Source: Bacteroidota bacterium (GTDB lineage Bacteria; Bacteroidota; Bacteroidia; Chitinophagales; Chitinophagaceae). Taken from it: a DNA stretch of 64,000 bases. Below are positions 1 through 8,602 of the stretch, piece after piece. The position numbers and the translations under genes were made by a program. The notes under the pieces are model-generated. The model did no database searches. It saw only the letters and a list, made by a program, of their open reading frames with translations, and was not told the origin of the DNA. Location of the stretch: NCBI GenBank assembly GCA_030706605.1, contig JAUZOE010000009.1, positions 62,001 to 126,000 on the forward strand, in the 5' to 3' direction. How positions within the stretch are numbered: the stretch's first letter is position 1; each line of letters opens with the position of its first letter.

Positions 1-518
1 TCTGTTGAATGTATAGCCCTTTCAATGAATTTGCCAATATTAATGAAAGTGAAACCTTCTCCCCGGGTCATAGTATTATCAACTGTTCCGGTAAATAATA
101 AGCCGTTTCTTATTAAAAAATCAATAGAGGAAACAGGGTCTGCTATACTTGCTTCTTTCCTTAAATTATCATCTCGTATATAATGATAATAATCATTAAG
201 ACATTGCCATACTTCCTTAGTGATATGATCTTGAATTCCTCTTGCATTTTCTCTTGAAAACATCACATTATTATAGGCAGAGGCACTATTAGTACGACTA
301 AAGATCATATATGCCAAAGCCTTTGAAGAACTTGTTTCTATAGATTTAATTTCATCATCCGTTAATTCCCCGTAAATTTTAATAAGAGACCGCCATTGAA
401 AGTCATCAGCATCATCCTGAGATGAAATGTACTGAGTTAAGATAACCTGTAGCATACCATTGGTTCTTTCCATGTATCTGCCAAGCCAATAAATTGTGTC
501 TGCAACTCTACTTAACAT
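1..518 (-). CDS. Alpha-E domain protein (DUF403), 3' end cut by window edge
   Basis: The minus strand is open from an ATG at 516-518 to the window edge, and the protein begins MLSRVADTIYWLGRYMERT. That opening is characteristic of the all-helical alpha-E (DUF403) family, and later segments such as MFSRENARGI and FINIGKFIERA fit it. About 172 residues are visible of a family that is usually about 310. The circularly permuted ATP-grasp gene lies 134 bases upstream on the same strand, which is the usual arrangement. Family knowledge: these pairs, often with a transglutaminase-like protein, are thought to belong to a peptide-forming or peptide-modifying pathway whose product is unknown. The identification is firm; the biochemical role is not. 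Confidence 0.85.
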   Translation of the reverse strand, partial: MLSRVADTIYWLGRYMERTNGMLQVILTQYISSQDDADDFQWRSLIKIYGELTDDEIKSIETSSSKALAYMIFSRTNSASAYNNVMFSRENARGIQDHITKEVWQCLNDYYHYIRDDNLRKEASIADPVSSIDFLIRNGLLFTGTVDNTMTRGEGFTFINIGKFIERAIHST

Positions 519-652
519 AAGCGTTTTAATAAAAGATTTAGAAGTTATTAAAAAATAAATCATCGCTTCCGTAAGCGGACTAATTACTTGTATATCCAAT
601 ATTCAATAAACGAATATCGAACTACATTTTATTTCTCATATCTCCCAATCTT

Positions 653-2098
653 TTAAGCTAATACCCAGGTATCCTTGCTCCCACCCCCCTGGGATGAATT
701 CACAATCATTGATCCTTCTTTTAACGCTACCCTTGTTAACCCTCCAGGCACAATGCTAATTCCCTCAGGACCATATAGTGCAAAGGGTCTTAAGTCTACT
801 CTTCGTGGTTGTAAAATTCCATTGATATAACATGGAGTCGAAGATAAACTGATAATGGGCTGTGCAATAAAATTTCTGGGTTCAGCATTAATTGCATTCT
901 TGAAATTTTGTATTTCTTCGTCGCTTGCTGAGTTTCCCATAAGCATGCCATATCCACCAGATTCATTGGTACGCTTAATTACCATTTTATTCATGTTTTC
1001 AAAAACATATTTTTTGCTGTCTTCATCTGCAAGTTGATAAGTAGGTACGTTTTGTAATATGGGCTCTTCGTTTAAATAATACCGGATCATGTCCGGCACA
1101 TAAGTGTAAATAGCTTTGTCATCAGCTACGCCGTTACCCATTGCATTTACTATGGCTACATTTCCTTTTCGATAGGCCCAGTAAATACCGGAAACTCCTA
1201 AAATACTATCTGGTCTAAAAACAAGCGGATCAATAAACTCATCATCAACTCTTCGGTAAATAACATCAACCTGTTGGAGGCCTTTGGTTGTTTTCATGTA
1301 AACATAATTGTTATCTACTATGAGATCTCTGCCTTCCACCAGTTCGATTCCCATCAGCCGGGCAAGTGTTGTGTGTTCAAAATAAGCAGAGTTATATATT
1401 CCAGGCGATAATAAAATTACCCGGGGATTACTGATTTGCCGGTTTCCCAGGGCTAATAAATTCCTGTACAATAGGTCAGGATATTCCTTTACAGACCTAA
1501 CATTATTTTTAGGAAGTAAATCAGGAAAAATACGGTAGGTGATGCTCCTGTTTTCCAACATATAAGAAACTCCAGAAGGGGTACGCAGGTTATCTTCCAA
1601 TACATAAAATTTTCCATCATCGTCCCGTATTAAATCTACTCCGGAAATATGAGTGTAAATATCAAAAGGGACATTGACATTGATCATTTCCCTCAAAAAG
1701 TTGGGACATGAATAAATGAGTTGTGGCGGAATAATTCCATCATTTAAAATGTATTGGTTATGATAAATGTCTTTCAGAAAAACATTCAGCGCTTTTAACC
1801 TTTGCTTTATTCCGGCTTCTATCAAAGCCCATTCATTGCCGGTAATAATGCGTGGAATAATATCAAACGGGAATATTTTTTCTATACCTTCTCCACTATT
1901 GTATACGGTAAATGTAATACCCTGGCTCATGAAAAGTTTTTTTGCCATTTCATCTTTATGAGTCATTTCCGCTTCGGGCAAGTCTGCAATTGCTGAAACA
2001 AAATTTTTATAAGAGGAGCGGATGCCCGCTGTACTAAACATTTCATCCCATACATGGGGTTGCTCCTGGTAAGATTGTAATAATGAATTTTGACTCAT
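653..2098 (-). CDS. Circularly permuted ATP-grasp protein (DUF404/DUF407 family)
   Basis: This 481-residue protein has the length and motifs of the circularly permuted ATP-grasp type 2 family. VLEDNLRTPSGVSYMLENR lies near residues 166-184, and a GNGVADDKAIYTYVPDMI segment lies near 320-340. The C-terminal part has a conserved Gly-rich patch (GGYGMLMG) and ends in SSQGGGSKDTWVLA, also typical of the family. There is no signal peptide, so it is cytoplasmic. The alpha-E gene follows on the same strand, and the two probably form one unit. ATP-grasp enzymes join a carboxylate to an amine through an acyl phosphate; the substrates here are unknown. The start ATG at 2098 gives the expected N-terminus. 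Confidence 0.88.
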   Translation of the reverse strand: MSQNSLLQSYQEQPHVWDEMFSTAGIRSSYKNFVSAIADLPEAEMTHKDEMAKKLFMSQGITFTVYNSGEGIEKIFPFDIIPRIITGNEWALIEAGIKQRLKALNVFLKDIYHNQYILNDGIIPPQLIYSCPNFLREMINVNVPFDIYTHISGVDLIRDDDGKFYVLEDNLRTPSGVSYMLENRSITYRIFPDLLPKNNVRSVKEYPDLLYRNLLALGNRQISNPRVILLSPGIYNSAYFEHTTLARLMGIELVEGRDLIVDNNYVYMKTTKGLQQVDVIYRRVDDEFIDPLVFRPDSILGVSGIYWAYRKGNVAIVNAMGNGVADDKAIYTYVPDMIRYYLNEEPILQNVPTYQLADEDSKKYVFENMNKMVIKRTNESGGYGMLMGNSASDEEIQNFKNAINAEPRNFIAQPIISLSSTPCYINGILQPRRVDLRPFALYGPEGISIVPGGLTRVALKEGSMIVNSSQGGGSKDTWVLA

Positions 2099-2559
2099 AA
2101 GGTATTAGTATACAAAACCAATTTACACAAAAAATAAGAAATGACCGGAATTTTTTTTGAGATCAAATTAGGTATTAGAAAATTTACCTGCATCATTTCT
2201 GGTATAGGAGCAATTCATTTTGCCTGGTTGATTTTAAACCAAAATAAAAAGAGGCTGCATAATGCAGCCTCTGGTAAAGGTTTCTCAATAATTAGGATGA
2301 AAATATGTATTATTTTATATTTGGTCTTTTTAAGAATCTAAAAAAGTAGACTTCTAAAAAACTTAAAAAACATTATTCCTGCAACTAATAAATACAAGAA
2401 TACTTAATTAGGTAGTTGATAAACCGGTATAGCATGAGGAGTTATTCGTAGGAGAAGTATTGTAAAGCTAATAATTTATTATTAAATAATCAAAATAATA
2501 TTTTTTCATATATAAATTTCTTAAGAGAACCAGGTTCATTTTAATTAGGCATAACCCAA
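2099..2559. other. Intergenic stretch without a convincing gene
   Basis: These 461 bases separate tamL from the ATP-grasp gene. They are very AT-rich. The only structured element seen is the terminator hairpin at 2251-2271. A 66-codon plus-strand frame crosses that hairpin and has no recognisable protein features. The promoter of the ATP-grasp gene probably lies between 2099 and 2250. Confidence 0.6.
2241..2271 (-). terminator. Rho-independent terminator, minus strand
   Basis: The bases 2251-2260 (gaggctgcat) and 2262-2271 (atgcagcctc) are a perfect 10-base inverted repeat. Read on the minus strand, the hairpin is followed by TTTTTATTTT (2250-2241). It ends minus-strand transcription before the ATP-grasp gene. 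It lies about 290 bases beyond the tamL stop codon, so the tamL transcript would carry a long 3' tail. Confidence 0.8.
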
Positions 2560-5019
2560 TTAAAAAGGATAGTCTATCCCTATGGTGGCATTAAAATTTT
2601 CATACCGCCATTGGCGGTTGGCATCTGATGTTCCAAAAAGATTTTTAAAATTAACGTCAGGAATTTGCCAGCCATCATTTTTAGAAATATCAGGTCTTTT
2701 AAACCGGAATCCTACATCAAATCTTAAAAGAAAATAAGCAAAGTCGAATCTAAACCCAACTCCTGAAGCAACTCCTAATTGTTTATAAATATTCTGAAAT
2801 TTAAATTGCGTAGTATCATAAGCGCCATCTGGTCTTGTGTTTTTAAAATCCCATATATTGCCTATGTCTGTAAAAAGTGCCATTTTAAAAAGGACAGCGT
2901 TGGAAAAAAGTGGTGCCACATTAAAACGATATTCGGCATTTCCTTCCAGTTGAATATCTCCGGTGCGATCATTGAATAATTTGTTATTATATGCCGCTAA
3001 TGTTTGTCCTCCCAATCCAATTCCCCTTACAGGCCAGGCTCTCATACTGTTTGGACCTCCGCCAAAATATTGCTTAAAGAAGGGAAGGGTGGTATCGCTT
3101 TTTGAAATTGGAATGCCTATACCCGCAAATGCGCGAAAAGCAATTGCTGATTTTGGATGGTTAATCGTATAAGTATATTCACCATCTATTTTTATAAATT
3201 CCTTTAAGTATTTATTGAAAAAATTTCCGTTTTGTGAAGTTTTACCTTTTAATTTTAAAATCCCATATGGCAAGCCCGATTCTTCCAGGTTAGCTTTAAT
3301 AGTTCTTACCCTATTAGGTTTTTTAGGATTAGAACGCACTTCATTATAGCTCAGGCTGGAACCCATAACCAAAGCCGTATTGAATGAGTATCGCAAAAAA
3401 GGATTTGCATTTAAAGTACTATCGAAGCTAGCAGACCTGTTATACAAACGCCTGTAATCAAAATTAAAGGGTTTGAAACTCCATAAATGTTTTTCATTAT
3501 TAGTCCAGTTAAAACCATAGGCAGTATTAAATATTTGCTGGTTAAAAAAATCAACCCTGTTGATTAAAGAAATATTAGAATTAATGAATGATTGTTTGGT
3601 CAGTAAATTTTGTTGATTCCAAACTTTAAAAGGAAAAATAAATTTTGGGAAAAGCAGGCTGTTAGAATAAGTGATTTCATTGGAATTGACAAAGGTGCCA
3701 AAACTGTTTCTGTGAGAAGTATTGAATTCAGCGCCTACTTTTATTGCATTGGTCATTCGTATAGCTGATTTTGCAAGGTTTCTGTCGGTAACTGACAGAT
3801 TTCCTGAAACACCCAAGAGATTTCCGGTAGTAGCAGAAAGGTTATTGGTAGCATTATTAGCTGAATAACTCAATTCAATATTTCCTTCAAATCCATATCT
3901 TTTCAGTGGAATTAATTTTACCACCATGTCAAGAAGGTTAGTATCTTTTTTCTCAATAATATCGATAGTGGGGCTTTCCCAAACTCCCAGTTTATAAAAA
4001 TCATTCATCGTTTTAAAATAATCCTTCTGTCGAAATTCATCGCCCTTTTTCATCGACAGACCTGAGCGAAGCAGTGATGTCCTGAAACGCTTTCGATGAT
4101 ATTCTGAAATAAAATTTTCAAAGGCATGTACCTGTAAGGAGGAATCAGTATATCGCTCTCCCGGAATATAATCGGGCAAAATATAAATATTATTGATGTA
4201 ATATTTTTGAAGATTTGTGCTGTCAGGAGAATTGTTCAATTGAAATCCAAGCCTTATGGTAGGTTTATCCCTTTTTTCATTGGCCTCTGCCAGCAAACGT
4301 AATTGCTCAAATGGGTCTTCTGAAACACTCGTCAATGCCTCAATTGAAGTGTCGCCTGTAACTCTTATTTCATCTACAGTAAATTTATAATAGCCGTGAT
4401 TCCGATAAAGATTGGCCAGCCGGTTGGTTTCGGATTGTATCGCGCTTTTGGTAACGGGCGTATTAGGCTGCAGGGGAGATTCTTTTTTTGTTGAGATGGC
4501 CAGTCTTTCCAATTCGGGCTTGTCAAAAAGAAAAGCCAATGTATCTACGAGGGTTCGCTTTCCGGTAACTACATCATAATTAATTATTACTCTTTTTTGT
4601 ACTCCCTCTTTTTTGACAACTGTGTCAAAAGAATAAGTGATTTCCGGGTCATAATAGCCGATATTCATCAGGGAAGTGCGCATGTTAGATGCAGATTGAA
4701 AAACAGCATTCGTATCAAAAACCGGGGGGGTTGTGATATAGTGCAGGAAAAAGAATTTATCGACAATGTTTACTTTGGCACTATCGTCAAGTTGTGTATT
4801 TAATTTGGATTTAATAATTACTTTCTCATCTTTGCTGGCACCCGAAGCAGTAAGACTGATATTATTTTTGAAAACAAAAGGAATATTTTTTTGATATTTT
4901 CGCAAGGTGGTAATTCCGGAATATTTTGTTTTTGTGGTAATACAGCTTGGTAAGAATATCAGTGCCATACATACAAAAAATAAGAGTACAGGTATTTTCG
5001 AAAGCATAATTCCTTTCAT
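2560..5019 (-). CDS. tamL: TamL-type BamA/TamA outer-membrane lipoprotein
   Basis: An 819-residue Omp85-family protein. The N-terminus has a hydrophobic stretch ending LPSC, a lipobox that would make it a lipoprotein with Cys near residue 26. POTRA-like regions follow to about residue 380, including LYRNHGYYKF, a typical POTRA turn. The C-terminal half is an outer-membrane barrel of the bacterial surface antigen type, with FGGGPNSMRAWPVRGIG near residues 650-670. It ends in aromatic FNATIGIDYPF, as outer-membrane barrels do. A lipid-anchored TamA homologue (TamL) is a known Bacteroidota feature; it works with TamB in envelope biogenesis. No tamB is next to it here. ATG 5019 or the internal ATG at 5007 could be the start; both leave a signal sequence. 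Confidence 0.85.
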   Translation of the reverse strand: MKGIMLSKIPVLLFFVCMALIFLPSCITTKTKYSGITTLRKYQKNIPFVFKNNISLTASGASKDEKVIIKSKLNTQLDDSAKVNIVDKFFFLHYITTPPVFDTNAVFQSASNMRTSLMNIGYYDPEITYSFDTVVKKEGVQKRVIINYDVVTGKRTLVDTLAFLFDKPELERLAISTKKESPLQPNTPVTKSAIQSETNRLANLYRNHGYYKFTVDEIRVTGDTSIEALTSVSEDPFEQLRLLAEANEKRDKPTIRLGFQLNNSPDSTNLQKYYINNIYILPDYIPGERYTDSSLQVHAFENFISEYHRKRFRTSLLRSGLSMKKGDEFRQKDYFKTMNDFYKLGVWESPTIDIIEKKDTNLLDMVVKLIPLKRYGFEGNIELSYSANNATNNLSATTGNLLGVSGNLSVTDRNLAKSAIRMTNAIKVGAEFNTSHRNSFGTFVNSNEITYSNSLLFPKFIFPFKVWNQQNLLTKQSFINSNISLINRVDFFNQQIFNTAYGFNWTNNEKHLWSFKPFNFDYRRLYNRSASFDSTLNANPFLRYSFNTALVMGSSLSYNEVRSNPKKPNRVRTIKANLEESGLPYGILKLKGKTSQNGNFFNKYLKEFIKIDGEYTYTINHPKSAIAFRAFAGIGIPISKSDTTLPFFKQYFGGGPNSMRAWPVRGIGLGGQTLAAYNNKLFNDRTGDIQLEGNAEYRFNVAPLFSNAVLFKMALFTDIGNIWDFKNTRPDGAYDTTQFKFQNIYKQLGVASGVGFRFDFAYFLLRFDVGFRFKRPDISKNDGWQIPDVNFKNLFGTSDANRQWRYENFNATIGIDYPF

Positions 5020-5031
5020 AATTTAGAGCCA

Positions 5032-5781
5032 ATGTTGACCAATAAGATTGTCAAATATATTCAAAGTTTAAGCCATAAAAAATTCAGGGATGAAGAAGGA
5101 GCTTTCATTGCTGAAGGGCCTAAGGTACTTTCTGAATTTCTTTTATCAAAAAAGTTTGAATGTATTATGATATGTGCCGAAAAAGATTGGCTTTTAAATA
5201 GCAGTTCTCTTTTATATACGATTTCATCTGAGAAGATATATGCAATTGATGACCAGTGGTTAAAGAGAATTTCCTGTTTAAAGACTCCCAACCAGGTGCT
5301 TGCGGTTTTTAAACAGGAAAATACTTTTGAAGAGCCTATATTGCAAAAAAAGATTTCTTTAATGCTTGATGATATCCAGGACCCAGGAAATTTGGGAACC
5401 ATAATCCGCAATGCAGATTGGTTTGGGGTAGAAAATATAATCTGTAGCCAAAATTGTGTGGATTCTTATAATCCAAAAGTGGTACAATCTACCATGGGAA
5501 GCTTATCAAGGGTGAACATCTTATATACTGACCTGGCTGCTTTTATTCAAAAAAATAAGATAACTGTATATGCTGCAGCCTTATCAGGTACTTCACTTTA
5601 TGAAACAGACAATATCAATGAAGGGATTATTCTGATTGGCAATGAATCTAAAGGAATTCATGCAGACATTTTGAAACTGGCTGCTCAAAGAATTACCATT
5701 CCCCGCTTTGGGCATGCAGAATCTTTGAATGCGGCGGTTGCCACAGGAATCATTCTTTCCCATGTAAAGAAAATGCGGTAG
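5032..5781 (+). CDS. TrmH/SpoU-family RNA 2'-O-methyltransferase
   Basis: A 249-residue SPOUT methyltransferase that uses SAM to methylate a ribose 2'-OH in rRNA or tRNA. The three family motifs are clear. Motif 1 is DDIQDPGNLGTIIRNADWFG near residue 112, motif 2 is IGNESKGI near 203, and motif 3 is IPRFGHAESLNAAVATGI near 220. An N-terminal substrate-binding domain of about 100 residues with HKKFRDEEGAFIAEGPKV is typical of RlmB/TrmH-like enzymes acting on large-subunit rRNA. The exact target base cannot be told. The start codon lies 12 bases from that of the divergent tamL, a pairing often seen in Bacteroidota. Confidence 0.9.
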   Translation: MLTNKIVKYIQSLSHKKFRDEEGAFIAEGPKVLSEFLLSKKFECIMICAEKDWLLNSSSLLYTISSEKIYAIDDQWLKRISCLKTPNQVLAVFKQENTFEEPILQKKISLMLDDIQDPGNLGTIIRNADWFGVENIICSQNCVDSYNPKVVQSTMGSLSRVNILYTDLAAFIQKNKITVYAAALSGTSLYETDNINEGIILIGNESKGIHADILKLAAQRITIPRFGHAESLNAAVATGIILSHVKKMR

Positions 5782-5818
5782 TAAATTATTTTTATTGTTC
5801 AAAATCAAATCCGGATAT

Positions 5819-7054
5819 TTACCTGAATTCTATTGCCTTCACGGGTTGTATTTTTCTTACCAATAATGTGGGAATAATTAACATTACAAAACAGATGATT
5901 AAGGTACCCACATCTATAGCTACTACCTGCCACCATATTACATCTGCATGGGCTACTTTCATAAAATAAGCTTCTTCATCTAATTTGATAAACCCTGTCT
6001 TTTCCTGTAAAAAACAAATTCCCAGTCCAAATAAAGTACCGGCAATGACACCAGTAAAAGCAATGATTGTAGTATTATAAAGAAATATTTTTTGTATCGA
6101 AAAATTCTTTGCACCTATGGCTTTTAATATTCCAATCATTTTGGTTCGTTCCAAAACAAGAATAATCAGGCAGGTAATCAAATTAACGACGGCTACCACC
6201 ATCATTATGACAAGCAATATGCTTTTAATGCGCCCCTGCAAATTAAGCCAGTCAAAAATATTGGGATAAATTTCCTGTATCGTTTTGCTATACCAGCGCC
6301 CCGGCAAAACCTCGGCATCATATAAATAATTGTTGACTGAGTCAGTTTGTTTATAATCTTTCAGAAAAATTTCATAACCTCCTATCTCGGCAGGCGACCA
6401 ATCATTCAGCCGTTGTATTAATTTAATATCGCCAATACAAAAATTATGATCATATTCATCTATGCCTGTTTTAAAAATACCCGCAATTTTTAATTTTCGT
6501 GCACGTTGGCTGCCATTACTTTGTATGAATAAAATAATGGCACTGTCGCCTACATCTGCTTCCAATTGGTTGGCTGTATAGGCTGAAATGTCGATATCTT
6601 TACTATACCCGCTATCTTTAAATGAAACCCATTTTCCTTTTACCAGGAATTGATTGATACGACTAAAGTCAAAACTACTGTCCACGCCTTTCATCAAAAC
6701 ACTTTCAATATCGTCATTATAGCGGATGATGGCAGATTTGGTAGCGTATCGTGTCACATTTTTCACTTGCGGCATTCCTTTTAAAACCAGTTCAAGTGAA
6801 TCATTTCTTTCAATAGGCGTTTCTTCCGCAATGTTTGCCTGTGTGATTACATTTTGTTGCACACGGATATGGCCCCAAAAGCTAAAAACTTTATCGCTGA
6901 TCACATTTTGAAAGCCATTAACAAAACTTAAAGCAACGATCATCACCGCTACGCTTATCATGGTAGCAGTAATGGCCAGCCCTATAATGAACTTTGAAAA
7001 AGTTTTTTGCCTGTTAAAGGCAATTCGCTTAGCTATAAATGAGGAAACGTTCAA
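5819..7054 (-). CDS. LolC/LolE-FtsX-type ABC transporter permease
   Basis: A 411-residue inner-membrane protein with the layout of lipoprotein-releasing permeases. It has one N-terminal membrane helix (about 23-47), a long periplasmic MacB-like core domain (about 50-265), and three C-terminal helices (about 275-300, 325-350, 375-400). The FtsX signature [25 protein letters not shown] lies between the second and third helices. Family knowledge: with the ATPase LolD, such proteins extract lipoproteins from the inner membrane for sorting to the outer membrane. No ATPase gene is adjacent. Other MacB/FtsX-like roles remain possible. The gene runs towards trmH, with 37 bases between the stop codons. 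Confidence 0.82.
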   Translation of the reverse strand: MNVSSFIAKRIAFNRQKTFSKFIIGLAITATMISVAVMIVALSFVNGFQNVISDKVFSFWGHIRVQQNVITQANIAEETPIERNDSLELVLKGMPQVKNVTRYATKSAIIRYNDDIESVLMKGVDSSFDFSRINQFLVKGKWVSFKDSGYSKDIDISAYTANQLEADVGDSAIILFIQSNGSQRARKLKIAGIFKTGIDEYDHNFCIGDIKLIQRLNDWSPAEIGGYEIFLKDYKQTDSVNNYLYDAEVLPGRWYSKTIQEIYPNIFDWLNLQGRIKSILLVIMMVVAVVNLITCLIILVLERTKMIGILKAIGAKNFSIQKIFLYNTTIIAFTGVIAGTLFGLGICFLQEKTGFIKLDEEAYFMKVAHADVIWWQVVAIDVGTLIICFVMLIIPTLLVRKIQPVKAIEFR

Positions 7055-7060
7055 ACGATG

Positions 7061-7068
7061 TACATTTG
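7061..7068 (+). promoter_or_regulatory. Bacteroidota -7 element (TACATTTG)
   Basis: TACATTTG matches the TAnnTTTG -7 consensus of the Bacteroidota primary sigma factor, 36 bases before the T9SS plug start codon. No clear TTTG -33 box is found at the expected spacing, so this is a moderate call. Confidence 0.4.
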
Positions 7069-7104
7069 GTATCTTGTAAAACTAATTTTTTTTAAAACAT
7101 TTAA

Positions 7105-8394
7105 ATGAAATCGATACGATTAATTATTTCTGCCTTCGTGTTTTTTGTTTTTTTTAATAATAATTTATCAGCTCAAACGCCTGATAGTATTTACACAAAC
7201 AATATAACTACCGTAAGGCTTTACAATTCCGGCAATCAACTTACACTGCCCCTAATTAATTTAAACAGCAATGACCAGGTAGAATTAGATTTTGATGATT
7301 TGGATGCTGATGTTAAATATTACTATTACACTTATCAACTGTGCAATAGCGATTGGACACCGGCCAACCTAGGCCAGTTTGATTATATAAAAGGGTTTAC
7401 ACAATTGCGGATTAATACTTACCGGTTTTCGTCAATTGCTCTCACAAGATATACCCATTATCAGGCGCTGTTACCCGACAAGAGTTGCTATCCTACAAGA
7501 TCTGGTAATTATCTATTGAAGGTATATTTAAATGGGGATACCTCTCAGTTAGCATTTACAAAAAGATTGATGGTATTGGATAATAAAGCGGCAATCGTAG
7601 CCAATGTTGTTCAGCCATTTTCACCTGCATTATCCCGCACTCACCAAAAAATTCGGTTTAACATTGATGTAAAAGGCGTAAATTCTTTTAATGCGGCACA
7701 ACAAATAAAAGTGGTGGTACTTCAGAATTACCGATGGGATAATGCCATAAAGAACCTGGCCCCGGCTTTTATCCGGGGAAGTTCTTTAGAATATAATTCT
7801 GAAAATTCAGGTATTTTTCCTGCGGGAAAAGAATGGCGCTGGCTCGATTTAAGAGATTTTCATTTGCAAAGCGACAGAGTGCTCACTGCCGATTATAACA
7901 AAAAGTCTACAGACATTTTTTTGCGTCCGGATGGCCCGCTCTCAGGCTTGCGTTATGTTTATTATCATGATAACAATGGAATGTCAATTATAGAAGCCAT
8001 CCGGGGTATTAATCCTTTTTGGGAGGGAGATTATGCCACTGTTTATTTCTCTTTTGTACCTCCTAACGGAATAGCATACACGGATAAGAATATTTATCTA
8101 TTTGGACAGCTTACCAATTATAACTTAACCGACAGCTTGAAAATGACATTTAACCCTGAAAAAGGAAAATATGAAACCCATCTTTTTATGAAGCAGGGTT
8201 ATTATGATTACACCTACCTGGCAGTTGATAAAAATAACCCAGCCATACGTAATGAACTGGATGGCAATTATTATGAAACCGAAAATCTTTATACTATCCT
8301 TGTTTATTATAAATCATTTATTGGCCGCGCTGATGAATTAATAGGAGTTGCCACTTTCGACTCAAGAACAGATCAGCCGGGATTGAGTTTTTGA
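7105..8394 (+). CDS. Type IX secretion system plug protein (DUF5103 family)
   Basis: A 429-residue secreted protein with a signal peptide (residues 1-23, cleavage after LSA). The first domain carries the family pattern LTLPLINLNSNDQVELDFDD followed by YYYYTYQLCNSDWTP, and the middle contains YVYYHDNNGMSIIEAIRG. These mark the DUF5103/T9SS_plug family. Family knowledge: the plug protein binds the periplasmic face of the SprA translocon and closes its pore when no cargo is bound. Its presence implies that the organism has a type IX secretion system, although no other T9SS gene is in the window. It is divergent from the LolE-like gene, and a structured terminator follows. Confidence 0.85.
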   Translation: MKSIRLIISAFVFFVFFNNNLSAQTPDSIYTNNITTVRLYNSGNQLTLPLINLNSNDQVELDFDDLDADVKYYYYTYQLCNSDWTPANLGQFDYIKGFTQLRINTYRFSSIALTRYTHYQALLPDKSCYPTRSGNYLLKVYLNGDTSQLAFTKRLMVLDNKAAIVANVVQPFSPALSRTHQKIRFNIDVKGVNSFNAAQQIKVVVLQNYRWDNAIKNLAPAFIRGSSLEYNSENSGIFPAGKEWRWLDLRDFHLQSDRVLTADYNKKSTDIFLRPDGPLSGLRYVYYHDNNGMSIIEAIRGINPFWEGDYATVYFSFVPPNGIAYTDKNIYLFGQLTNYNLTDSLKMTFNPEKGKYETHLFMKQGYYDYTYLAVDKNNPAIRNELDGNYYETENLYTILVYYKSFIGRADELIGVATFDSRTDQPGLSF

Positions 8395-8404
8395 TTTTTT
8401 TGAG

Positions 8405-8500
8405 GAGTCTTGTAGATTCTTCTTTTAATAGAAAAAAAATTATAAAATGTTGATATTATAATTTTTTATTGAGGTTACTGTTTTACAAGACTCTTTTTTT
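8405..8500 (+). terminator. Nested hairpin terminator after the T9SS plug gene
   Basis: The outer arms gagtcttgta (8405-8414) and tacaagactc (8484-8493) pair perfectly, and seven T residues follow (8494-8500). Inside lies a second perfect 12-base stem (8434-8445 with 8456-8467). The tract after the outer stem suits termination of plus-strand transcription. The long two-layer structure is unusual for a plain terminator. Confidence 0.6.
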
Positions 8501-8602
8501 GTTACTCATTTTTTGATAACCTTACTCTAATTGCAAAACTTAATTATCATTAATTTACTCATAGTTTTTCCTTTAATAACAAACCAATAAAAAACAATTG
8601 AT

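Noticed and set aside
2141-2341. 66-codon plus-strand frame
   Set aside because: It runs through the terminator hairpin and has no protein-like pattern or ribosome-binding context.
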